DNA from: CAYPEL01 sp964409635
GTDB lineage: Bacteria; Pseudomonadota; Gammaproteobacteria; DSM-19610
DNA length: 7,534 nt
NCBI GenBank assembly: GCA_964409635.1
Contig: CAYPEL010000137.1
Location: 1-7,534, forward strand
Reading direction: 5' to 3'
Shown here: positions 1 to 5,881 of the stretch, in pieces
How the letters are laid out: every line of letters begins with the position of its first letter
Position numbering within the stretch: position 1 is the first letter of the stretch
Program-made: the position numbers and the translations under genes
Notes under the pieces: model-generated
What the model saw: the letters and a program-made list of their open reading frames with translations, nothing else
Told to the model about the DNA's origin: nothing
Databases searched by the model: none

Positions 1-1
1 T

Positions 2-580
2 AAAATTGGCATCGCCAACCGGCGGTTAAATTCCATCATGCGACCGGACATCGATCTGAATCAGCCAGACGAGTTGGATAATTTTGTCATGGCGTATATT
101 TTCTTCGGCGCGGTGTTCGAAGGCTGCTGGTTCTATAACGGTTTTACGCCGATATTCGCCATGCAACGCCGGGGTTTGATGAAGGGCACTGCCGAACAAT
201 TACAGTACATTATGCGCGATGAAGTCATGCACTGCAGTTTTGGTATCCGTACCGTCAAACAGATCATTTTAGAAAATAATCTTAAGCTGAATACCCGTGC
301 CTTACGCGACATGTGGGACGAAGCCGAAGCGGCTGAAGCTGATTATGCGCGTTATATTCTGCGCGAGCCAATTCTGGGTTATTCAGTTGATGATCACATT
401 GGCCAGTTCCATTACATTGCCAACCGTCGCGCACGGCAGTTAGGGGTAGAAGAGCCGTTCCCTGGTGCTGTGTGCGCCATCACCTGGCTGGATGAGCAAG
501 CCAATATCCGCAAAGAAAAGAACTTCTTTGAAACCCGGGTGACGGAATATCAGACCGGCAGTGTGTTGAGTTGGGAGTGA
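2..580 (+). CDS. nrdB: Ribonucleoside-diphosphate reductase, small (beta) subunit, C-terminal part; 5' end outside window
   Basis: This is the radical-generating R2 subunit of class I ribonucleotide reductase, which works with NrdA to make deoxyribonucleotides in the cytoplasm. The frame is open to the left edge, so the first in-window ATG at 38 is internal and the true start lies upstream. Two parts of the diiron site are visible. The Glu of FEGCWFY (codon 119-121) lies 34 residues before the Glu of RDEVMH (codon 221-223), whose His is at 230-232. This matches the spacing of E204, E238 and H241 in E. coli NrdB. The end, NFFETRVTEYQTG...LSWE, is the kind of C-terminal tail that docks to NrdA and carries the radical-transfer Tyr. 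The radical Tyr region is outside the window, so subclass (Ia or Ic) cannot be decided. It is housekeeping and probably unrelated to the polysaccharide genes that follow. Confidence 0.95.
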   Translation, partial: KIGIANRRLNSIMRPDIDLNQPDELDNFVMAYIFFGAVFEGCWFYNGFTPIFAMQRRGLMKGTAEQLQYIMRDEVMHCSFGIRTVKQIILENNLKLNTRALRDMWDEAEAAEADYARYILREPILGYSVDDHIGQFHYIANRRARQLGVEEPFPGAVCAITWLDEQANIRKEKNFFETRVTEYQTGSVLSWE

Positions 581-587
581 ATTAGGT

Positions 588-629
588 CGGGCCGCATCCA
601 ATAGAAAATTGATATTAAAATGCTGCCCG
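588..629 (+). terminator. Imperfect stem-loop after nrdB, possible weak terminator
   Basis: CGGGCCGCAT (588-597) pairs with ATGCTGCCCG (620-629) over ten positions with one mismatch and a 22-nt AT-rich loop. It lies 8 bases after the nrdB stop codon, where a 3' structure is expected. No T-run follows (the next bases are TATATTATTG), so it is not a textbook intrinsic terminator. It may instead stabilise the 3' end of the mRNA. Confidence 0.3.
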
Positions 630-698
630 TATATTATTGACGATAAGAAAGTTCTCGTCTTTCTAAGAAGATGTAGGTATCTTCTATGCGCGTTAGAT

Positions 699-730
699 TT
701 GACCTTAAGACAACCCTTATGTGGTAAAAT
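699..730 (+). promoter_or_regulatory. Possible promoter with extended -10
   Basis: TAAAAT at 725-730 is preceded by TGG (722-724), which fits an extended -10 (TGn) element. A -35-like TTGACC lies at 699-704, but the 20-bp spacer is too long for a standard sigma-70 promoter, so the extended -10 would have to do most of the work. It would give a leader of about 210 bases before the deacetylase start. This is weak evidence, by inspection only. Confidence 0.22.
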
Positions 731-775
731 CCTCTTGAATTTACATATAAAGAAGCAAAAAAATAAAGATAGAGC

Positions 776-791
776 TTGATATAAATATCAA
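776..791. promoter_or_regulatory. Perfect dyad TTGATAT-AA-ATATCAA, candidate operator
   Basis: The two 7-bp arms are exact reverse complements around AA. The outer half-sites TTGAT and ATCAA are those of an FNR/Anr box, but they are separated by six bases rather than the usual four, so FNR binding is not supported. The bases also do not match a CRP site (TGTGA-N6-TCACA). It lies downstream of the possible promoter and about 160 bases before the deacetylase start, a reasonable place for a repressor site. Chance occurrence in AT-rich DNA cannot be excluded. Confidence 0.25.
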
Positions 792-949
792 AACACCGGC
801 TTTGCTGCTGCGGGCACGGGCTTTCAAGGCCCAGAAAAAATAAGAAAGTACAATAGAAATAAAGACTTCGCTTTGTCATTCAGAGTACAGAATATATTGC
901 TAACAGTAATTGTTTGTTCATGTCCGATCGAAACCCTTTAACGTAAGTA

Positions 950-1996
950 ATGCATAGTATGTTTATGGACTTTGCATACAATGTGTTAGGTGGCACCGGT
1001 GCCCATGCGGTGTATCGGCGTGTACAGCCACCAGTTGGTGTTGTGTTTATGTGCCACAGTGTGGGGCAGCCAAGCACAGGCGGTTTTGATCCTAATAATA
1101 AATGGCGAGTCACGGCGCAGCAGCTCGAAATGGTTTTTACTTGCGCCCGGAAAATGGGATTCGAAGCGGTTACTATGGATACGGTGGCGGACCGGTTGAA
1201 AAAAGGGAACGCAGCGCAGCCATTTTATGCACTCACTTTTGATGATGGCTATGCAGATAATTTACATGCCGCACTCCCTGTTTGTCAGCAATACCGGGTA
1301 CCGATGACTGTATATATTACATCCGGTTTTATTCAGCGCACGCATGTCGCCTGGTGGCATTTTATTGAACATCTGATTGCTAACAATGCAGCGATTGAAG
1401 TGATGCAGGGTGGGCATAGTAAAAACTTTAATTGTATTACACAATCAGATAAGCAAAGAACATTTGATCAGTTAGCCCGATACCTTACACTTGCTTCAGA
1501 ACATATGCGCGCAGAATTTATTCGTGATGCTTGTTGCCAGTATGGAAATGCATCCAAAACCTATGCAGAGAGTTTATTCCTCAACGAAACTGAATTACAG
1601 GAATTATCCGAGAATGACAACGTCCATCTGGGCGTGCATGGTGTTAGCCATTGTGCGTTCGCCAGTTTAACAGCAGAAGAGTTGGAACAGGAGCTACAGG
1701 AAAGTACTGAATACCTGGCGTCAGTTGCCAACATCAAACCACGCCATTTAGCTTATCCTTATGGGAGTCCAGATACCGTAACCGAGCGGGAATTTAGAAT
1801 TGCACAACAACGCTTCACGACTGCAGTAACAACACAGCATGGCTGTTTGGTGAAAAGCGAGCAAAGCTATTTATCTTTACCGCGTATTCCAGTGTTCCCT
1901 ACAGATACTGAAAATTCCATGAAATGTAAATTATCGGGCTTAACGACTATGTTGGCCAAGTTCCGGAAAAAGCACAATGCAAAACAGGCAGGGTGA
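950..1996 (+). CDS. Polysaccharide deacetylase family protein (CE4/NodB-like)
   Basis: A probable metal-dependent deacetylase that removes N- or O-acetyl groups from a glycan. The NodB motifs are present in order. TFDDG (residues 96-100) has D98 as probable base and D99 as metal ligand. HGVSH (230-234) supplies the metal-binding His pair. RHLAYPYG (265-272) is the motif 3 Arg/Tyr-Pro segment, and LPRIPV (310-315) follows. About 130 residues separate motifs 1 and 2, which is long for CE4; the insert contains AWWHFIEHL (134-142), a segment I associate with the deacetylases of exopolysaccharide loci. There is no clear signal peptide, suggesting a cytoplasmic enzyme acting on lipid-linked precursors. 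An in-frame stop at 944-946 limits the start; 950, 959 and 965 are all ATG and none has a strong Shine-Dalgarno. The gene ends 3 bases before the flippase gene. The substrate is unknown. Confidence 0.88.
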   Translation: MHSMFMDFAYNVLGGTGAHAVYRRVQPPVGVVFMCHSVGQPSTGGFDPNNKWRVTAQQLEMVFTCARKMGFEAVTMDTVADRLKKGNAAQPFYALTFDDGYADNLHAALPVCQQYRVPMTVYITSGFIQRTHVAWWHFIEHLIANNAAIEVMQGGHSKNFNCITQSDKQRTFDQLARYLTLASEHMRAEFIRDACCQYGNASKTYAESLFLNETELQELSENDNVHLGVHGVSHCAFASLTAEELEQELQESTEYLASVANIKPRHLAYPYGSPDTVTEREFRIAQQRFTTAVTTQHGCLVKSEQSYLSLPRIPVFPTDTENSMKCKLSGLTTMLAKFRKKHNAKQAG

Positions 1997-1999
1997 TAG

Positions 2000-3322
2000 A
2001 TGATCGTTACAGGTTATCAGTTGCTAAAAAGCCGGTTTACTAGGAGTAATGTTGCCAAAGGTGCTTCGTTTGCTTTTATAGTGAGAGTCTATGGCGCTGC
2101 TTTAGCCTACTTGATTCAGCTCTATTTGGCGCGGTCGATGGGGGCAGAGCAATTGGGGATTTTTGTGTTTGCTTGGACCTGGATGAGTATCATTTCCTTT
2201 CTTACACCGCTTGGGTTTGATACTTCGTTGGTGCGTTTTCTGGCGAGTTATTCAGGAAAAAAAGAGTGGAAAAAAGCCAGGGGTGTAATCAATCTTGGAT
2301 ATTCCTTTACGTTGATGACCTCCTTTGTGGCCGCGATGATAGGGATTAGTTTTATTCTATTTACAGGTGATTTGACTCAACCTTATAAGAATGCGCTCTA
2401 CATCGCAATTGCGAGCATCCCCGTTATGGCGATGGTTAACTTACACGAAGGTATTGCGCGCGGATTCAGGTGGATATATCAAGTCAGTATGCCCAGTTTT
2501 GCATTACGGCCCAGCTTATTTTTACTTTTGATTTTAGGTGTTGTATCGATAGGAATACCAGTCCATAGCACTTGGGTTATGGGGGCGATGAGCAGTGCCT
2601 GTTTATTGACCTGGGGTTATCAATACTGGCGCTACCGGCAGATATTGCAGCCAGAAATCGCGCATGCCACTAGCCATAAGAACACAGGCTATTGGTTGCT
2701 CACGTCATTGCCGATGGTGCTCGTTGTATCGTTTGAGCAACTGCTGGCGAATACGGATATTATCATGCTGGGTATTCTGGAGAGTCCTGAGGCTACTGGT
2801 ATTTATAACATTGCTGTGCGCATTGTGGGTATTACACTGTTTGTGTTCTTTGCAGTGTCAGCATTTGCCGGCCCTAAAATAGCCGAGCTATATAGTCAGA
2901 ATAAAACCGCTGAACTCATTCAGTTTTCCAATAAAGTAAGATTAGCAACAGCCTTGCCTACGCTTATTGGATTGTTAGTTCTGGGTTACATCGGTGTGCC
3001 TTTGTTGAATGTGTTTGGGCCGGAATTTACAGCTGCTTACTATCCGATGATGGTGCTTTGTATTGCCGTAGTCGCCAGGGTGATTGCAGGCCCTGTTGAT
3101 AATCTTCTGATTATGACAGGCCAACAGAATCAGCTGGCTAAAGTACTCGGTATGGTTGCATTGTTTAACCTTATCGCCAACAGTGTGCTCATCCCAATCT
3201 ATGGCACGATGGGCGCTGCATGTGCAACAACAGCCAGTATAGTCATTGAGCTTGCCTGGGTTTCGATATTGGCCGGGCGCCATATCGGTTTCCGGCCCTG
3301 GCTCCTGATAGCGAAGGAATAG
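2000..3322 (+). CDS. Oligosaccharide flippase family protein (Wzx-like, MOP superfamily)
   Basis: An inner-membrane protein likely to flip an undecaprenyl-linked oligosaccharide to the periplasmic face for exopolysaccharide, capsule or O-antigen assembly. The 440 residues match the usual length and contain about 12 hydrophobic helices with little soluble sequence. The N-terminal segment, NVAKGASFAFIVRVYGA then YLARSMGAEQLGIFVFAWTW (residues 17-61), is typical of the polysaccharide synthesis/export family. NTDIIMLGIL (251-260) followed by TGIYNIAVRI is the conserved seventh-helix region. The start codon overlaps no gene: the deacetylase stop is 3 bases upstream, and AGGG at 1990-1993 lies across that stop as a ribosome binding site, suggesting translational coupling. 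The cargo cannot be told from sequence, because Wzx proteins diverge with their glycan. Confidence 0.9.
   Translation: MIVTGYQLLKSRFTRSNVAKGASFAFIVRVYGAALAYLIQLYLARSMGAEQLGIFVFAWTWMSIISFLTPLGFDTSLVRFLASYSGKKEWKKARGVINLGYSFTLMTSFVAAMIGISFILFTGDLTQPYKNALYIAIASIPVMAMVNLHEGIARGFRWIYQVSMPSFALRPSLFLLLILGVVSIGIPVHSTWVMGAMSSACLLTWGYQYWRYRQILQPEIAHATSHKNTGYWLLTSLPMVLVVSFEQLLANTDIIMLGILESPEATGIYNIAVRIVGITLFVFFAVSAFAGPKIAELYSQNKTAELIQFSNKVRLATALPTLIGLLVLGYIGVPLLNVFGPEFTAAYYPMMVLCIAVVARVIAGPVDNLLIMTGQQNQLAKVLGMVALFNLIANSVLIPIYGTMGAACATTASIVIELAWVSILAGRHIGFRPWLLIAKE
3314..3318 (+). promoter_or_regulatory. Shine-Dalgarno AAGGA for the JmjC/cupin-like gene
   Basis: AAGGA sits 8 bases before the ATG at 3327 and lies inside the last codons of the flippase gene. 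It fixes the start of the downstream gene and supports an operon with coupled translation. Confidence 0.7.
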
Positions 3323-3326
3323 AAAT

Positions 3327-4292
3327 ATGACTGATCAATTTAAAAATTTAGGGATCCAATGTGTAAATCCCTGTGATGGAGGATCTCACCCATTCACCCC
3401 CAATAAGGTTCTGCAATTAACCCACAGGCTATCCGAAACCGGGCTGTTTGATGACTCGGCTTTGATCGAGCTGTTAGATACCTATCCGGCTGAGGATTTA
3501 CAGGTTAGTACTATGTCAACTGGAGCAGCCGGGTTGAATGAACCGGCCAGCCACTGGCGGGCAGGCACAACAGAAGACTTAACGGGGGAAGAAATACTCA
3601 CGGCAGTTCGTAAGGGACGATTATGGGTGAATATCAAACGGCTTGCCGAAAATGCACCCGATTACCGGTTACTCATGAGCGCAATCTACCAGCAACTCGG
3701 CCAACAACTACAGGTTCAAGCCCCGCAATGGCAGCGTGCCACACTGCTTCTATCGTCACCTACCGCTTCGGTTTACTACCATGCGGATTCGATTCCAAAC
3801 TTGTTGTGGCACTTGCGGGGAGAGAAAAAGGTATTTGTGTATCCGCATAACAATCCAAATTTGGCTTCACCAGAAGCGATGGAGATGATTTGTAATGGTG
3901 AAACTGAAGAAGAATTACCTTACCACGCAGACTTTGAGTCTTTCGCTGAAATGTTTCACTTGAAAACCGGTCAAGCAATTGCATGGCCACAGAATAGTCC
4001 TCATCGTGTGGAGAATGTCAGCGGTTTAAATGTTTCTCTCTCAACAGAACATCTCACCCCGCAGGCAAGGCAAAAAGTAAATCTGTACCGTGGCAACAGG
4101 ATGCTCAGAAAATTTGGCTTGCAGCCAAAATTTAGTCGCCCAGATTCGCTTTCAGGTAGAACAAAACAAGCGCTGGCTATTTGTCAAAGCGCGACAAGAA
4201 AAATATTCCGAAAAGCCCCAATTAGCTTTGAGTTCGTACCTACATTCAGAGTGGATCCAGATGCAGAATTAGGCTACCGGGACATAAGCTGA
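3327..4292 (+). CDS. JmjC/cupin_8-like protein, putative Fe(II)/2-oxoglutarate dioxygenase
   Basis: A 321-residue soluble protein with a JmjC-like double-stranded beta-helix core. The metal triad looks intact: YHAD (H152, D154) near the start of the core, and H226 in WPQNSPHRVEN. GEKKVFVYP (165-173) holds a Lys in the position that binds 2-oxoglutarate in this fold, and LKTGQAIAWP (212-221) is the usual turn before the distal His. I see no signal peptide or membrane helix, so it is probably cytoplasmic. Residues from about 250 onward form a basic C-terminal extension with no recognised domain. It starts 4 bases after the flippase gene with a good Shine-Dalgarno, so it is probably cotranscribed with it. 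The family hydroxylates proteins or small molecules; a role in modifying a glycan or a pathway protein is inference from context only. Confidence 0.72.
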   Translation: MTDQFKNLGIQCVNPCDGGSHPFTPNKVLQLTHRLSETGLFDDSALIELLDTYPAEDLQVSTMSTGAAGLNEPASHWRAGTTEDLTGEEILTAVRKGRLWVNIKRLAENAPDYRLLMSAIYQQLGQQLQVQAPQWQRATLLLSSPTASVYYHADSIPNLLWHLRGEKKVFVYPHNNPNLASPEAMEMICNGETEEELPYHADFESFAEMFHLKTGQAIAWPQNSPHRVENVSGLNVSLSTEHLTPQARQKVNLYRGNRMLRKFGLQPKFSRPDSLSGRTKQALAICQSATRKIFRKAPISFEFVPTFRVDPDAELGYRDIS

Positions 4293-4303
4293 ATATTGAT
4301 GAA

Positions 4304-4495
4304 CTATTCCGTGAAGGATTCGCTTTCGGAGTTACTAGGTTTAACTGCAGTGTTATCAGCAGTGCCAGGTGTTGAATGAGTCGTTTGTGGTTCAGTCTGT
4401 TGCTGGTTGTCGTTGGGCATGAAAAGCTTAGCTGCAACTATGCCAATTAATGTGGACAGGATGACGACGGGTAAAACGTGTCTGATAAAAAACAT
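4304..4495 (-). CDS. Possible small single-pass membrane protein, hypothetical
   Basis: This 63-residue frame has a plausible real-protein layout. It begins with a short start containing R5 and H6, then a hydrophobic helix (about residues 7-26, LPVVILSTLIGIVAAKLF), then a hydrophilic Gln/Thr/Ser/Glu-rich tail to the end. The composition is not that of a shadow frame, and there is no gene on the other strand here. Against it, no Shine-Dalgarno precedes the ATG. A TATATT on the minus strand lies about 12 bases before the start, which would give an almost leaderless message. It belongs to no family I recognise. It is antisense to the neighbouring genes and so is transcribed separately if at all. 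Confidence 0.42.
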   Translation of the reverse strand: MFFIRHVLPVVILSTLIGIVAAKLFMPNDNQQQTEPQTTHSTPGTADNTAVKPSNSESESFTE

Positions 4496-4631
4496 GATGA
4501 GTAATATAGGCGTGGAAATTACAGTAAATATTATCTGATTATCATACCTGATTTATTTACTATTGAAAATCATAAAGAAAAAACCAAATATATTTAAACT
4601 CTTAATGATGAAAGTGCTTGTTGCTGGATTC

Positions 4632-4635
4632 AGGG
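4632..4635 (+). promoter_or_regulatory. Shine-Dalgarno AGGG for the acetyltransferase gene
   Basis: The purine-rich AGGGATGGGG begins at 4632. AGGG lies 7 bases before the ATG at 4643 and supports that start codon. Confidence 0.55.
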
Positions 4636-4642
4636 ATGGGGC

Positions 4643-5788
4643 ATGAATCTACAAAACAGCAAACAATTTGATGTCATAACAAACTACCGTGATATGGCCA
4701 GCCTTGGTCCTGAGTGGCGTGAGCTCGAGCGTGCACACGGTGTAGATGTGCAGTTGTTTCAAACATTTTCCTGGCAAGATGCCTGGTGGCGTACGTCAGG
4801 TGAAGCGGAAGACTTCCAGTTGAACATTATTACAGGACGCAGCGATGGTGATCTTGTACTTGTCTGGCCGTTAGTCAAAAAGCGTATTGGGCCAGTCTGG
4901 ATATTGGAACAAGGCAGCGGTATTTTGGCCTGCTACGATGACCTGTTGATAAACGCAGACCTTGATCTGGATGACTGGGTCGGTGCAGTGTGGCGTTTCA
5001 CAAAAGTTCTACCGGAAGTGGATGCACTCCAGTTAAGGGCCGTGCGAGAAACGAGCAAACTCTGGTCTATGCTAAGGTCTACAAGTCCTGATCCTATTAG
5101 TTCGACAGGCGCCCTCAGTATCGCAAGCAATACGGATGCGGACGTGTATTTCTCCGGATTATCAAAGGGGATGCGAAAACAACAGCGGCGAACCTGGGGC
5201 CGGTTACGCAAGTTAGGGAATGTCCGAACCACGATTGATGACCCGGCTTTATCCCCTGATGAAGCATTAACGAATACCCTCAAATTTAAACGTGACTGGA
5301 TTAACGAGCACGGCCTGAAACCTTCCCCACTGGTGAGTCGTAGTGGAGAAGCATTTCTTAGAGAATATTTTCGTCTCTGTGAGGCTGATGCTGAATTACG
5401 TATCAGTATTTCGACGTTGTTACTGGACGAGAGGCTGATCGCGCTTGGTATCGGATTCCAGTTTAAGCGGCGACACTATGATTACCTGGGCGCGTTTGAT
5501 CCTGCCTATCGCAACACCGGGTGTGGACGGTTGCAAATGGAACTCTGTATCCGGCATTGTTTCGATGATGACGTGGATGTATTTGATTTGCTCACTCCGG
5601 ATACCGACAGTAAACGCCGCTGGACGGAAGATATTGAACCCGTTGGTCAGTATTTCGTGCCCTTAACGGTTAGGGGCCGACTCTATGGTGGTTTGTATTT
5701 GCGCCGTGTGCGCCCAATTATCAAGCGTGCTTTTAATGCCGTACCTGTAGTGTTACGTCGAATGTTTACAGGAGCGAAACAACCCTGA
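4643..5788 (+). CDS. GNAT-family acetyltransferase, CelD/BcsL (FemAB-like) type
   Basis: A 381-residue soluble protein of the Acetyltransf_6 type, found in many cellulose and exopolysaccharide loci and thought to acylate a glycan or its precursor. The N-terminal half has the family opening with PEWRELE (residues 23-29) and SWQDAWW (43-49), then the VWPLVKK strand (74-80). The central basic segment LSKGMRKQQRRTWGRLRKLG (173-192) is typical. The C-terminal half has the strongest signature, YDYLGAFDPAYRNTG (279-293), with FDLLTPDTDSKRRWTEDI (314-331) after it. The last 40 or so residues are basic (LRRVRPIIKRAF), perhaps for membrane contact. It is 350 bases beyond the three-gene group on the same strand and may belong to the same transcript or have its own promoter. 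The acyl donor and acceptor are unknown. Confidence 0.85.
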   Translation: MNLQNSKQFDVITNYRDMASLGPEWRELERAHGVDVQLFQTFSWQDAWWRTSGEAEDFQLNIITGRSDGDLVLVWPLVKKRIGPVWILEQGSGILACYDDLLINADLDLDDWVGAVWRFTKVLPEVDALQLRAVRETSKLWSMLRSTSPDPISSTGALSIASNTDADVYFSGLSKGMRKQQRRTWGRLRKLGNVRTTIDDPALSPDEALTNTLKFKRDWINEHGLKPSPLVSRSGEAFLREYFRLCEADAELRISISTLLLDERLIALGIGFQFKRRHYDYLGAFDPAYRNTGCGRLQMELCIRHCFDDDVDVFDLLTPDTDSKRRWTEDIEPVGQYFVPLTVRGRLYGGLYLRRVRPIIKRAFNAVPVVLRRMFTGAKQP

Positions 5789-5881
5789 AGCTGGAAAGCT
5801 TGTCAAGCGTAGCCGTCCAATCAGTAACAGGCAGATAATCACCAGGAATTCTAACGATGAGCTACCACCCCCGCCGGAACT
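5753..5881 (-). other. Probable GlyGly-CTERM-type sorting signal, in the repeat-phase reading frame
   Basis: Reading the Asp-Pro-Val frame from the left block of repeats gives SSGGGGSSS (Gly codons at 5864-5875), then a hydrophobic helix LEFLVIICLLLIG (5816-5854), then Arg-Leu-Arg (5807-5815). Gly-rich motif, membrane helix and basic end are the three parts of the GlyGly-CTERM signal processed by rhombosortase in some gammaproteobacteria. Unusually, 17 more codons follow before the TAA, while family members mostly stop soon after the basic residues. This reading overlaps the end of the acetyltransferase gene by 36 bases. Confidence 0.62.

Larger units (their letters stand above)
581..949. other. 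AT-rich intergenic region between nrdB and the polysaccharide genes
   Basis: I see no convincing gene here. The open frames on the minus strand (634-879 and 880-1113) give low-complexity or Cys/Tyr-rich peptides with no recognisable family. The stretch contains the stem-loop after nrdB, a 7-bp perfect hairpin (AGAAGAT at 666-672, ATCTTCT at 679-685, 6-nt loop), a possible extended -10 element at 722-730, a perfect dyad at 776-791, and a GGGC/GCCC mini-hairpin at 818-832 followed by an A-run. It most likely carries the promoter and leader of the 950-4292 gene group. Confidence 0.6.
4293..4642. other. Spacer between the JmjC-like gene and the acetyltransferase gene
   Basis: This 350-base stretch contains one possible gene on the minus strand (4304-4495). 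The remaining part, about 4496-4630, is very AT-rich and may hold the promoter of the acetyltransferase gene. TTGAAA at 4563-4568 and TATATT at 4589-4594 resemble -35 and -10 boxes, but the 20-bp spacer is too long to be convincing. I see no intrinsic terminator after 4292, so read-through from the upstream genes is possible. Confidence 0.5.

Noticed and set aside
38..580. nrdB starting at the ATG at 38 as a complete short gene
   Set aside because: The frame is open to the left edge, and the N-terminal metal ligands and radical Tyr of R2 are absent, so this is an internal Met.
992..1003. 12-bp perfect palindrome GGCACCGGTGCC
   Set aside because: It lies inside the deacetylase coding sequence (Gly-Thr-Gly-Ala codons) and is explained by codon choice; there is no sign of a site.
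634..1113. Minus-strand open frames upstream of and overlapping the deacetylase start
   Set aside because: The peptides have no recognisable family, are biased by AT-rich DNA, and one overlaps the well-supported deacetylase gene.
5788..5801. Hairpin AAGCT-GGAA-AGCTT as a bidirectional terminator
   Set aside because: The 5-bp stem is short, AT-containing, and has no T-run on either strand; it may also be coding on the minus strand.
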